DNA of 64,000 bases from Rutidosis leptorrhynchoides (GCF_046630445.1 NC_092333.1:102212501-102276500), one strand, 5' to 3'; shown: positions 35,497-47,436, counted from the first letter of the stretch. Program-made: numbers and translations. The notes: generated by a model from the letters alone, not told the origin.

Positions 35497-35757
35497 TCAT
35501 TAATCGCCATATGTGCTTTCCATTAATCACCATATGTGTTTTTTTTTTATTTTATAAATCACCATATGTGTTTTTTTTTTATCATATATCCTTTTCACCA
35601 TATACGCTTTTAATCATATGCGCTGTGTTTTTCACCATATGCGCTTTTAATCATATGCGATTTTCAACATATGCGTTGTGCTTTTCATCATATTCGCTTT
35701 TTATCATATGCGCTTATCATATGCGATGCGCTTTTTATCATATGCGCTTTTTTATGT
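35497..35757. repeat. CATATG-rich degenerate tandem array in element B
   Basis: This is the inverted counterpart of the array at 12916-13195, with the same GCGCATATGATAAAAA-type units. Small length differences from element A, mostly in T runs, show the array is still changing. Confidence 0.8.
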
Positions 35758-37890
35758 GAATAGTAAATTAATTAATTTCGTTTTACTATTCATATGAATT
35801 AATTTAGATTTACTATTTTGTTAATTGAGTAATATATATATACATCATATACTTGTGACTCCGAAGGCTCAAATGAATTTGACCATATAGTTATACGTTG
35901 TACCTTGCACATTAATTTTCAGTAGAAGCTTTAGATGCATATTATTTTCAGTAGAAGCTTTAGATGCACTTTTTTTTTAATCACCAAATACCACAAACAC
36001 TTTGTTTGCGTTTGTTCATAGTCATCAATGAAAACCATTTTCTTTAATTTTATTTTATACAATAAAATTAACGCATCATTATTCTTTTCAAAAACAATAA
36101 TCTATTGTTATTGTTCACTTGTGCCATGTTTAACAACAAAAGTCAACAACCTCTGTCTTGTTTGTTGTGGCAACCAAAAACAACCTTTGCTTTTGTTACC
36201 GAGAATCCAAGACCAAAAAACAATTAATTTTTAATTAATCTTTTATCAAAACTATAAATGATTTTATTGATCTACGTTGATATGGCCATAAAGAATTGAC
36301 GGCTGACCTACTTTTGTAAGTGTATTTCGGCTATCATCCCGAAAACGCACAACGACCTTTTTTTTTTTTTTTTATGAACTATTTGTTTCATATCTAGCTT
36401 AGGCAATTATTGTGAACATTTGGTCCCTATAAGAGCATTTATTTTTTAGACTTTTAGTTGATTTGTACTTGTCACAATTAGGGATAGCACCCGCGGGTCG
36501 TGGATGCGGATCCATTGGATCCATCACCCGTACCCGCGGATTTTTTTTAAGAGACATCCAATTGAACCCTTGTTCGTTGAAACAATTTGACTATATTTTT
36601 ACTCCCCATTATTAAACGGGCCATTTTGATGCACACTCTTAAAAAAATAATTTGTTTTTTAAGTTTTATTATTCAACCTCCTTTTTTCAACGGTCACGTT
36701 TTTAACAAAACATTTGACAAGTTTGGAAAAAAGTTTTTTATTGATTATCATCAAAAGTTTTCTATTGTCACTCTACTGGATGGAATTATGGCATACAACC
36801 AAAATTGCAACCCAACACTACATAAGAACAAAAAGGTTGTTTTTAATTAACATATGTATATGTGTTAAACTCGGAATAATAATAACTTATTTTAGAAAAT
36901 TAACATAAGACATGTTGAAACATTTTTGTCACATTTAGCTCATCAAGTCTAATACTTATCATTAATAGATTTTATCACGTCTAGGAGATGTTTACTTTTT
37001 TCTTGTATTAAGTCCTACTTTCATTTACCTTTGTTTGGAAAAAAGTTTTTTTTTTACTTTGCTTTCCCCCTTTCTGTAAAACTCATTTAAACACTTTCTT
37101 TGTTTTTTTTTTTTTTTTTTAAAAACTTCCTTTTTTTTTACGTTACCCGTAAATTATAAATATATAAAAAAAACTTTTTGTTTAAATTTTTTTTCTAGTT
37201 TTTAAAAGGCCACTTGACCAATTTTTTAATTCTTTCACAACACCTGATATCGTGATCGTGACCTTTCACCAAAGCAAGAGATATTCTTGATAAACTAAAC
37301 ACGGACTCGTGTTTGAAATTGTCGGCCACAAAAAAATTCATTTGATAAAAGTATATATTTTTTTTTTAGTTATAGAAGGAGACCACTTCATTTTCAATAC
37401 TTCATTTTTGACAAAAAACTATTCCATTTTACCATCCCTTTTTTTTCTTACTTTAACTTTTAAGATATACTTTTAATAAAAATACAAACTACTTTTTCTT
37501 ATTTTAACTTTTAAGATTTACTTTTAATAAAAATACAAACTACTTTTTTGTATTTTAACTTTTAAGATTTACTTTTAATAAAAGTACAAACTACTTTTTC
37601 TTATTTTAACTTTTAAGATTTACTTTTAATAAAAATACAAACTATTTTTTTTATTTTAACTTTTAAAATTATAAATTTAAGAATAAACATTAGTATGCAT
37701 GAAATAAATAATGATTAATTGCATAAGTAATCATAAATGTTAGATAACATATAAAGACCCCGTCGTATTCGTATTGATCGGAATTAATCTCGACCCATGG
37801 TACAGTGTTGTCAAATGACGTGTTGCGTATATAAAGTACCGTGTTGTCAAATGACGTGTTGCGTACAATCATGAGGTCTTATTAACATAA

Positions 37891-38170
37891 ATATAAATGT
37901 TAGTGAAGTTAATAAGAGTTAGATTACATAAAATATAATTCAGGTGGTATAACCGACCATATATAACTTAAATAACATAAATATAAATGTTAGTGAAGTT
38001 AGTAAAAGTTAGATTACAGAAATATAATTCAGGTGGTATAACCGACCATATATAACTTAAATAACATAAATATAAATGTTAGTGAAGTTAGTAAAAGTTA
38101 GATTACAGAAATATAATTCAGGTGGTATAACCGACCATATATAACTTAAATAACATAAATATAAATGTTA
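37891..38170. repeat. Three-unit 89-bp tandem repeat in element B
   Basis: ATATAAATGTTAGTGAAGTT recurs at 37891, 37981 and 38070 with a period of 89-90 bp, each unit containing GGTGGTATAACCGACC. The matching part of element A (about 10745-10895) holds fewer and more diverged units, so copy number differs between the two elements. Confidence 0.85.
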
Positions 38171-38289
38171 GTAGTCCAAAATTTGATATATTCGAGTCTG
38201 AAAATTATTAATAATTTCATACCGTGATTAGTGATTCGTGATCGTTTGAGATATCTTTTAATTACACTAAGCTTTTCGTGCTGATAACG

Positions 38290-38527
38290 TGTTATAATTC
38301 AGTAGGCTTATAACTACCTTTAATGGTTATAAGAACAAAGAGAGAAAAAGAGAGAAGAAGGAGAGAAGAAATATTGATATTGATATTTCAAGAGAAATGG
38401 TGCACCTTAAATGGTTACCATACATGTCTATTTATAGTATAAAATATTACTATGCAAGAAATATATTAATAATAAAATTAACATCCAATCTAGATATTTT
38501 ATAACACAATCTAGATATTTTATAACA
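38290..38527 (-). repeat. 5' LTR of Copia element B
   Basis: This is the same 238-bp LTR type. Directly inside it, on the minus strand, is CGTTATCAGCACGAAAAGC, the primer region shared with element A. Confidence 0.92.
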
Positions 38528-38532
38528 GTAAG

Positions 38533-38676
38533 CAATTTGTAATTAAGGAAGAAAAAGTAAAACAAAAGGTACGGTTCAACAAAGAAAAATGCATAACCAT
38601 GAAACGATGACGTTTAAAATGAACCGACAATCATTAATACATCAAACAATCAAATATTGGCCAATGGCCACCCATT

Positions 38677-38729
<53 letters not shown>

Positions 38730-39933
38730 CAGTGACGTGATTATGGTTATTTTTATTTCGTATAGATACACTTGTTAAATGAAAGTGCTTAACAAAGGCT
38801 TATAACGAAAATGTTGAGTGCTCCGCTCACATCATTTAGGATCTTCATTCACGGATTGCTAGAAAACAAATGCTTTCACAGGTAAATGGTCGTCTCAAGT
38901 TCAGACGTGAGCTTGATTCAACGGCCATCCTACAACTTTGCACTGCTTTTGATCGTGTTCAAACTCTTAACCTAACATTAACTCATAACTTTGAAAACGC
39001 ATTTATGATTTGCAACATGAGTTTTATGTTGAATCAACACCAATTTCAAAACCAACAATGACGTTGATGGGTACACAAGTTGAAATCTCGTAGTGCAACA
39101 ACCCACATATTTCGTTATCAATATGTATGTTTCCTACGGTTGAAAAGAGGGCTCATTCATCATAGATTCTCAAGGTTTCTAAACCTCACAAATCAGTTTT
39201 CCAAATCGACCATTTTTGGAACCTACTTATGGGCAAAATGAAGAAGTCATAGGATTTCGTGATCAATATGGATGGTTAATTTGCTCATAAACCAAAGCAA
39301 AGTAATATGTGTATCATACGTTGGTGGAAAGCCACTACGTCAATCAATCAAATTCACTATGCCTACAAATGGTATGCCAAACACGATGAAAAATTGATTT
39401 GATTACAAGATGGTGTATATACATTTCAGTGTATTTCCCGGTCTTCAAGGTCGTAATTTGTTGTATCAACTCAACTTACATGATGTATCTGTTGCACATA
39501 TTCATCATGAGGGGAGAAATGATGTAAAGGTTGATATTCGTACAAGATAAGCTTCAGAAAAACAAATCAAGATACCTACTAACCTACAGTAGCAAAATTC
39601 TCAAAGTAATTCACGACAACTCTTCAAACTCCCTATGTCCGATTAAGGAGGAGTGAGATGATTCAACGTTCAAGGGGAGGGAAGTTCTTTCCTTCATTCC
39701 TCTCAAAGTTTCAAATTTCAATAGCCGACAACAGAGAATCTTTCAAAAAAAGAAGTTTCTCCATTTTAAGTCACCAATTACGGCTACTTCAAGGGGGAGA
39801 CTTCAAGACTTCAAAGTATTCCTCCAGAAGTTCTAAGAAGTGACAAGACAACATTCACTCAAACAACATACAAGCTCCCCGAAAGTTGAAGTCATTAAAG
39901 ATATATCCGAACAACGTAGTCTAAGGGGGAGAA
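38533..39933. other. Possible interior of a decayed LTR element
   Basis: A dinucleotide tract (GT)n(AT)n is at 38678-38728. From about 38800 to 39930 the DNA has the codon-like look of old retroelement coding sequence, with short frames such as 38870-39061 but no recognisable domain. It ends in AAGGGGGAGA at about 39923, which resembles a polypurine tract. Confidence 0.35.
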
Positions 39934-40215
39934 TGTTTGTACGTATAAAAATAAATGGTGTGCATTGTTGATCGAATGAGTGATGTAATGTTGATAGTGT
40001 GGACATATTAGTACCATCATCTCTCTTAGTTCATGAACCTTTCCCACACTTTTACACCAACACCTGCACCATTATAAACACACACTTCACCAATTCCTCT
40101 CAACACTTATAATCAACTCTCAACCTATTGTATCCTAATTTTGGCACTAAGTTGTTCAATAATAAGATTCAGCATCTTCATTTAATCGTATACACCCTAT
40201 GAATTCATATCAACA
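39934..40215 (+). mobile_element. Possible LTR fossil
   Basis: A block starting TGTTTGTACG directly after a G-rich purine run and ending near ATATCAACA has TG..CA ends, and TTATAAACAC near 40071 could be its promoter. No partner LTR or target duplication was found, so this rests on boundary signals only. Confidence 0.35.
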
Positions 40216-40511
40216 GGAATCAATCACGAAATTGAACCTATATCAACAGTTTTTGAGTTCGAATAACGTATGCAGAGTTAAAAAAAACTTCGTGTTCGAA
40301 TGAGTGGTGTATTTTGATGATATTAAAAAAAATGTGAAATGAAAGAAAAAATGAAAAAACACATGTTTGAGCTAATTTCCTGTATATAAGTTTTGGGTTT
40401 TATTGCCAAGAAAATGAGAAGCACAGTAGATTTTAAGAGTACTGCACTTAAGGACAGATACTAGCCTAATAACCAAATGGTCATTTATTTGGATGTTTTA
40501 GATCATTTTAT

Positions 40512-41308
40512 TTCACATCATTCGTATTGTTTTAGACCAACATGTTAATAGTCATTGACGGGGATCTGAACGCGATATCGAAGACCACCCACCCGTTCAT
40601 ATCCACAACTAGGGGTGTCAACCATTTGGTTTCAAACCGAATATCGAATCAAATCGAAACCAAAAAAAGCCAAACCGATTTTTTTAAACGGTTTTCGGAT
40701 CGATTGAAACCGAAATCGAGTTCGTAATTCGGTTTTTGGTTTTGTTTTTGGTTTTGAAAATTTTAAATTTGGTTAACCGAAAACCGAATTAAAAACCGAA
40801 TTCAAATTAATAACATGTTAAAAACGTATTTATAATTATAATATTTATATATTTATATTATATTTGATGTATTAATATATTTTTATTAAACAATAAACAT
40901 GTTATATACTTTGTATACTTAATTTAATTCCACAACTGTTATTCCTAATTTATATGTAAATTTATGCTGGTTAGGATTTATATTTTTAGTGATTTTCGGT
41001 TTTAACCGAAACCAAACCGAAATCAAATTCGGTTTTCGGTTCGATTTTGGTTATGGTTTTGATATTTAATTTTGGTTTCGGTTTGGTTTTTGGTTTTGAT
41101 TTTATAAGTTTCAAAACCGAAAAAACCGAACCAAATAAACCGAAAAATCAAAAACCGAACTGATGAGCACCCCTAACAACACCTGCCAGAAGAAACCCGT
41201 CAATCCGAACCCAGAACACGGGATTCTTTTTCGGGAAAAGTAAAACTTCTAGTAAGACTCGAACCCGGGACACGCATACCACTCAGCCAAAGGCTCGGTG
41301 GTTCATAG
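40512..41308 (-). mobile_element. SINE-like insertion upstream of gene 2, split by a MITE
   Basis: Compared with the upstream region of gene 1, about 795 bp are extra here, between shared ATTTCA and TAGTTCAT. Read on the minus strand from 41303, a tRNA-like head is clear: TTTGGCTGAGTGGT (A box) and CCGGGTTCGAGTCTT (B box). The rest of the element appears to continue at 40512-40604 beyond the MITE at 40610-41175. The paralogue comparison dates the insertion after the gene duplication. Confidence 0.55.
40610..41175. mobile_element. MITE with TAGGGGTG ends, rich in AACCGAAA
   Basis: The 8-bp ends TAGGGGTG and CACCCCTA are exact inverted repeats, flanked by a direct ACAAC on both sides (40605-40609 and 41176-41180). 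The first and last 150 bp are dense in AAACCGAAA / TTTCGGTTT words, and the centre is AT-rich. There is no coding. The superfamily is unclear: the ends recall hAT-type MITEs, but a 5-bp duplication does not fit the usual 8 bp. Confidence 0.7.
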
Positions 41309-41611
41309 TTCATTCATATACATGTATGTGGCTACTATTAATATTCTAGGATGTTTTAACGTTCAAAAATTTAGACTTAAATAAAATACCCACATGGATC
41401 TCTACAAAAAGCTTATTCCTCTCAACTATGAACTAACAAAAGGTAGAAAACTGTAAAGCTCCTGATAAAGAATTAAGCCATCATCTTAACATTCAATCTA
41501 TAAATACCATCATGCACTTCATTAGTTTCACACCACAACTAGCTACTACTTCTTGCTAATTACTCAAAACTAATTAATTAAGCTAGCTAGTTTTCATTAC
41601 TTCAACTCATA
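41309..41611 (+). promoter_or_regulatory. Upstream region of eight-cysteine gene 2
   Basis: This closely matches the 300 bp before gene 1, including TATAAATA at 41499-41506 (106 bp before the ATG) and the CTAGCTACTACTT leader. The SINE/MITE insertion ends at the left edge, so any distal control elements are now about 800 bp farther away than in gene 1. Confidence 0.75.
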
Positions 41612-41953
41612 ATGGCTTTAACTAAAACTGTCCTCCTTTTCACTCTCAACCTTCTCTTCTTCACTTTGGTAACGTCAGACTCATTACCACAACCTAGTTG
41701 TCCAAAAGACGGCCTCAAGTTTGGTGCGTGTGCTGGCGTACTAAATAACTGGCTGGCTGGTGTCGTTGTAGGGACCCCACCAACGTTACCATGTTGCGGC
41801 CTCTTTTTTGGTCTTGTTAACCTGGAGGCCGCTACATGTGCTTGTAGGGCTCTTAAAGCTAATGTGTTGGGTGCTAACCTCGATATATCTGTCTCAATGA
41901 GCGTGTTGCTTAACAATTGTGGAAAGGAAGTCCCTTCGGGCTTCATATGTTAA
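41612..41953 (+). CDS. Small secreted eight-cysteine (HyPRP / DC2.15-type) protein 2
   Basis: The 113-residue protein has the same layout as the product of the gene at 30169: signal peptide to about residue 22, short linker, then C30, C40, C61-C62, C76-x-C78, C103, C113. It differs from protein 1 at five positions (F10, L25, A74, M96, E106 here), none of them a cysteine and only one in the signal peptide. It is intronless. Both copies have intact frames and matching core promoters, so both may be expressed. The duplication covers at least 500 bp upstream and 270 bp downstream. Everything between the two copies from 31.5 to 40.2 kb is largely inserted transposons. Confidence 0.93.
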   Translation: MALTKTVLLFTLNLLFFTLVTSDSLPQPSCPKDGLKFGACAGVLNNWLAGVVVGTPPTLPCCGLFFGLVNLEAATCACRALKANVLGANLDISVSMSVLLNNCGKEVPSGFIC

Positions 41954-41999
41954 CTGAAGTCATAATCACTTATCTTGATGAAGCTTGTTTGTTGTGCTT

Positions 42000-42957
42000 C
42001 GTAAAGTATTGTGTTTTATTTTCGGCGTTCGTGTGTTTGGAGTTAATTTGGAGTGTTGTATTTTGTTTTGATGATTGTTTGAAGTAAAAGGTATAAACCT
42101 TTGCTTCCACCATTTGTAATTTTAGATCCTGTCACAGTTAATTTATGACGTGATTAGGGTTATTTCTATTTCAATTATGCAAAATCTTTGATTACCAATG
42201 CAAACTTTTGATAGTACTTTCATTGTGCCTCTTTTGAACAATTGAACCAATTTATCTTCCAAAAACGCAAAGTTCGACAAGAGTTCGAATCATAAAGTTT
42301 ACAATGCAGTTTACATGCGGTTTCAAAACTTTGAAATTTGATAACTCAAAGGTTGAAAAATTAGAAATTTGTTGTGTTATATGGTAAACAAACCGATATT
42401 TTTTCGTAACGGAGTACTAGATTTACCAAGTCAAACACGGATTTTTATACAACCTTTTGATACAAACAATATCCAAAGAGATAACTAAAACAACAAAGAC
42501 CATATAAGCAATGCAAGCTGATGGAAGGTTAAATCTGGTCTTCCTAAATACAATGAAACCTGATGGAAGGTTAAATCTGGTTTTCACACAGCATGTATTG
42601 TCATTTTCCAGCCAAACCTATATAAACCCCAAATGCGCCCAAGGTACAGAAAGAGGCAGCTACATGTTACATCACACTAAATATGAAATAACCGAGACTA
42701 TAAGATCGGAGAGTGGATTAATGCAGAATTTGCATAAATGAGACTATAAAGTCATAATAGATTGATACAAACAACAGATATTGTCATTGCAAAGTGGTTA
42801 ACACACAAGTAGTCTCAACTGCTTGTTCAAAGATCAAGATGATACATTATTACTTGCTAGTTCAAACACCCAGTGCAAACATACATAAAAAGATGAGGTA
42901 ACAAGAGGAGACTCATGATGTAAGAGATGATTGGTGTGTGCAAGCATCCGGTATCGT
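42000..42957. other. Space between convergent genes
   Basis: The 3' flank of gene 2 runs from the left and the probable 3' untranslated region of the complex I gene from the right. A 30-bp motif with GATGGAAGGTTAAATCTGGT occurs twice at about 42520-42582. No gene was seen. Confidence 0.55.
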
Positions 42958-43577
42958 CTACGGTTCTCCACCGAGCTCCACAAGCAGGTTGTCATATGGA
43001 TATACTTTTGGTGTCTGTTCATAGAATAAAACATGCTGCCTATTAGTTTATAATTTCTACAAGTGACACTGATCCCAAATAGTTCATTACACTACGAATT
43101 TATGCTGACTCTAGTCTTATAAAAGACATGTTCTATGTTAAAAGCAAAAGTAGAAAAATTAATAAATACTATATCAAAATATAAACATATAGTCTAACGC
43201 ATAAAATAAAATAATCATTTATGCTAATCAACAAAAATAGCGAGGACAAGATTTCTAAAAATATAACGATTATCATACGGGGGCAGATTCAGTCGCAGGT
43301 GAATATTGATGTAGATTAATGTTATATTTTATCGTTCACATGTGCACCTCAAATTTAGCTTTAAACCAAAATTATACCTTTTTGTTCACATATGCACCTA
43401 TGCACAATTGATCTGTAAACATGTGAACACATGAACATTTCATCTAATGCATAGCATTTTTTAGTTATTTACTTTTTTGTCAATAATATGAACATTAAAT
43501 ACCTTTATATGTAGTTTGTTGTGTTTACATGTATATAACCATGTCGCGTTTCATTGGTTCTCATTTGAACCTAACCG

Positions 43578-43619
<42 letters not shown>

Positions 43620-45498
43620 TGTGTGTGTGTGTACACGCACACACAGAGAAAGAGAGAAAACCTATAGAATCATTTCACAGTTACAATAATCCAATGACTT
43701 GCTGAAAAGATACCCGTGTTGCACAAATTGTGATTTTGATCAATGTCATACATCGACAACTCTTCACGCTAACACTACGCACACAATATGCTTCCCCCAT
43801 TAGCCTACTTAACCATTACTATTAAACTATCATAGCAAAATATGTTTACGTATACTTATAACACTGATAACAGTTGAGGTTAGCTTGAAGATCAAAGTTT
43901 GTTTCCTATCAAGTTAGTAAATGATGTGAGGTCATATAATAATTATGTATGCAAAATGTTGTGAGGGCCTTTGTCAATAAAGGCTGGGTATAAGGGGCTA
44001 GATGGGCTAAACATTCAAAAGTTTGGTTTCAACCAAAAAAATACAATTTTTTCCCAAAAAAAATGTATCAATCAAAAGAGTGGGAAACAGTGATCATGAA
44101 AGATCTTAACTCTGTTTCCCAACACTTAAATTGCGATCAATATCTGGTTAACCTTCACATCTGAATTTATGTTTGAGAAGAAAAGTGCTGATTCAATGAG
44201 TTGTTCCATGTTGTTCGGTTGTTTGAAATAAGCAGCTAGAATTGTTAACAGAGTTAAGCAGAAATTAAATTGAAGGGAATGATGATGCATGTTGTAATGG
44301 TCAAGAAATCACATCAGTATCCTATTGAAGCTTGGGTCCAGTTTGAAGCAGAATCGTGCTAACGTTAATCGGGGACATCAAAGAGTTGCACCAGACAAGA
44401 TAATTAGGTTCTAGAAGCTCCAGTTTTAGCAACATAAAAAGGTTGTAGGTTCCAAGTAGCGTTACTTTAGGAGCAATATAACATTGCATTGCTGACAGCA
44501 TCGGGTCACGTTGGTGGCGATGTAGTGTTATGTTGGGGGTAATGTAATGTTACTTATCACTGGTTAAACTATTATGTTTTATTAAGTACCCCTCGGCCCT
44601 AATGATACTTACAGGACCTATTGAACATTTGCTTAGTGTGGTCAGTCTATGATATAACCCACATTATAAACTGAACACTTTAATTCAAACAGCTCTCCCC
44701 ATCGAGCATATACCTATACTTATGCATCAACTATACTGTTTTAAAATTACCCTAATTGACAAATCACTTGTGTAACTATCTACTACTATAGTTGAAAGAA
44801 CTAAAATCATTAACCAAGTTAAACTACGAATAATAGCAAAAAACCACACGTAGATAAATAATTTGACACGAGAATAAAGTGCCTTACAAATGGTATCTTA
44901 GATGCTTTGTCGTTCAAAGTAGCCATCAATCCAAGTGTAGCAAAAAACCCCAATCCGCCGCATAACCACGCAAGTGCTTCATACTAGAATCACAAATAAC
45001 AACATCAAGCAATTCGAATTTACCGCAAACTAAAATCACATAAAAAAAAAATAGATCAAAATTACTACCTTTCCAACAGTGTCAGCAATTCGATCAATAC
45101 AAGGTTCAGGAAATGAAGTTCCATTGTCCCATACAAGCTCATCATTCACAGGCAGCTGAATCACACAAATAATTTAATTTGATCAATATATGTAATTATA
45201 ACACATAAATGTTTAATTATCTCTTAATATTTACTATCTGAACCCTAGGGTTTCAAAAGTATGATAAAAATTGGCATTTAAATTGAAACTAATTGTAATT
45301 AATAATCTGAATTTGATCTGAAAATTAAAGATATTCATATAATACTATTGATTAACTTACAGGTTTATCGGGAACGATATGTTTACCGACAGGTAAGCCC
45401 ATACCGGAGCGTTGACGAAGTGAAGAAGCGACTGAGCGGCCAACGACGCCGTTTCCGCCCATAATCTGAGACCCCAAGTGGCGCAATCTTCCGGCCAT
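42958..45498 (-). CDS. NADH dehydrogenase (complex I) NDUFB8/ASHI-like subunit, mitochondrial
   Basis: Four coding exons on the minus strand, 45361-45498, 45069-45155, 44888-44983 and 42958-43014, all have GT..AG introns in phase 0 and give 125 residues. The product starts MAGRLRHLGSQIMGGNGVVG and matches, from memory, the short plant complex I subunit annotated as NDUFB8/ASHI-like (Arabidopsis At5g47570 type). Recognisable parts are an Arg-rich N-terminus, MGLPVGKHIVPDKP, NDELVWDNGT, FPEPCIDRIADTVGKYEALAWL, one membrane helix (LCGGLGFFATLGLMATL, about residues 81-97) and the end YPYDNLLVELGGEP. It is an accessory subunit of the membrane arm in the inner membrane. The first two introns are short; intron 3 is 1.87 kb and holds a GA/GT microsatellite. 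Nothing looks damaged. Confidence 0.92.
43581..43632. repeat. (GA)n(GT)n compound microsatellite in intron 3
   Basis: About 18 GA units are followed by about 8 GT units inside the long last intron of the complex I subunit gene. Confidence 0.9.
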
Positions 45499-47400
45499 TA
45501 TGACAATTTTTCCGATCAGAAACTACTATATATTTTTATTTTTGATTACTGATGTGTAAAAAAATGATACGGATTTTGAGATCGGCTCTCAAAAGTAGTC
45601 ACTATTAATTAGTTAATGTGTAAAACCAGGTAGGGAAATTAACAGATCTGCCCATTTTTATTTGCTAAATGTTTTAACGATAATCTCTTAAAGTTGTATA
45701 ACTGTAAAAATTACACATCGAGCATCAAATACGGTGTGTGTTACGTGTTGTTTGATCTTTGATTCATTTGAACCGCATCAACCAAGGTTACATGCAACTA
45801 GCATCACGAATGGTGTGGTGCTCGGTGCAGTGTGTGATGCTTGGTCGTTGTTTCATTTCTATAAAATCGTTCAAGGTTTTACGCAAATCGTACCACGGAT
45901 GCGTGCTACTTGGTCCATGGTCGTTGATTATTTTCTACAGCATCATCCAAAATTACACACAACTCACATCACACACCATACACCAAACATGGTGTGTGGA
46001 CTTACTCAAACCCGTTATAAATTTTGGCATGTCTCTAGCCAAATTAAGACAATATAAGTAAAAATCTGAATTGCGATATATTATGTTACTTGAATATTAT
46101 AAATGTAAATTGTAATTTTCTCATCGTTGCAAGCTTGCCTCAGTAGTATCCCCATACCTTGTACGTGGAGCTTAAGTTTAGGTCATGAGTCCGAGTTACG
46201 CTCTATCCATCCTATAAATCAATCTTCCTGAAATATGGAGCTCCAGATTGACCCATGGGGGTTTTCTCCCGAATTCATTCAAGAATCAAAGTTGATTCGC
46301 CTGCTCTCGGGATGGTTTAAGAATTGAATTCCTGCAATGCGATTCCAGTTTTCTTTCGAAAGCACGTGCATGCGTGGCATATGATTGCGAAGGTGGTTAA
46401 GTCACACTTGGGTGATGCCACCAACTTGTCTTTCAGAAAAACAAAAATGTAATTTTCTAGATACAATAAAAGATAATCTAAATAATAAAATAAAAATGTG
46501 ATTTGTATGATATTTCACTTCGAGCTCTTAAACATTTTTTTTTTTTTTTTTTTTTTTTTTGCATTTCTCGTTTTTGCGGTTTCAATTTTTTGCATGAGTC
46601 GTCCTCTAGTTAATTACGTTAATTTTTTCTTTAACTCCCTTCTCTTTCTTCAAATTTTATTTCGGTTTTGCTCAATCAAAAAAACATTTTTCAAATTCGC
46701 TTTAGATTTTTTCGGTTTGGTTTCAATTCGGTATTCAATTTAAATGATTTCAAAACAAATATTGAATACCTGTATTAGTAGTCAAGAACTTGGTTAGGTT
46801 ACTTTTGACAATGATCATATGCGCAACTGTGCACCGAACAACATTTGCGCATCAAAGGTGCGCACAATGAATCATATATAGCATGCGAATATAAGGCGCA
46901 ACACGTCCGTTTGGGCACACTATGAATAGAGAAGTATGGACCTCATTTAGAGGTTAGGTTGTGTTACGAGAGAACAAATACGTATACAAAAGGTATGAAA
47001 GGTAAATGATACAAAGAAAGTAGAAACATTCGGGTTTTGGGCAACATACGAGATCCTAAGATCATACAAAATTCGTTAACTGCCAAAGTTGTTTAAAGAT
47101 CTTCAGTTTTTCATTTTTGTTATCAAATCTTAGCACATAACTATCTCCCACTTATAAGTTTAAAATGATAACTTTACTTCGACTAAGCATGTCAATTTTT
47201 GCATTTAATATAACTTTATCAATTGTAAAAGCTATTGGTAGTTTATCTTCAATACCATTAACCATTTCCACTAATACAAAGATCCCCAATCAAAACAAAG
47301 GGCAGTCAAACCTAAAATTCTTTTTGATCCTTTGGTTTTCAAATTATTAATTTGACGATAAAATTGCATGTAAGGAAGAAGGCAAACGAGACTTCCATTT
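45499..47400. other. Upstream of the complex I gene and intergenic repeats
   Basis: The first 200 bp should hold the promoter of the complex I gene, but no clear TATA box was found. At about 45770-45990 two related stretches (CATCAACCAAGGTTACATGC and CATCATCCAAAATTACACAC) indicate an old local duplication. A T run is at 46535-46560. A TTCGGTTT-rich patch at about 46600-46740 resembles the interior of the MITE at 40610. No gene was seen. Confidence 0.5.
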
Positions 47401-47436
47401 CGAGCGCTTTTAAGCTTTAAAGATAACATTGACGAC

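Larger units (their letters stand above)
32098..38527 (-). mobile_element. Ty1/Copia element B, inverted, decayed body, young LTRs
   Basis: LTRs of 238 bp (32098-32335 and 38290-38527) differ at about 2 sites and are flanked by the exact target duplication GTAAG (32093-32097 and 38528-38532). The body is the inverted copy of element A's body, with integrase, RT and RNase H relics in the same decayed state and many breaks. Its LTRs, however, match those of A only over the last 25 bp or so (AGTTATAAGCCTACTGAATT and the following bases). B is therefore a relative of A with a different LTR type. Confidence 0.93.

Noticed and set aside
41180-41308. A functional tRNA gene on the minus strand
   Set aside because: A and B boxes are present, but the flanks do not fold into acceptor and anticodon stems. 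A tRNA-derived SINE explains it better.
45734-46061. Two overlapping frames of about 100 codons upstream of the complex I gene
   Set aside because: The two frames overlap in different phases, the DNA contains an internal duplication, and neither translation resembles a known protein.
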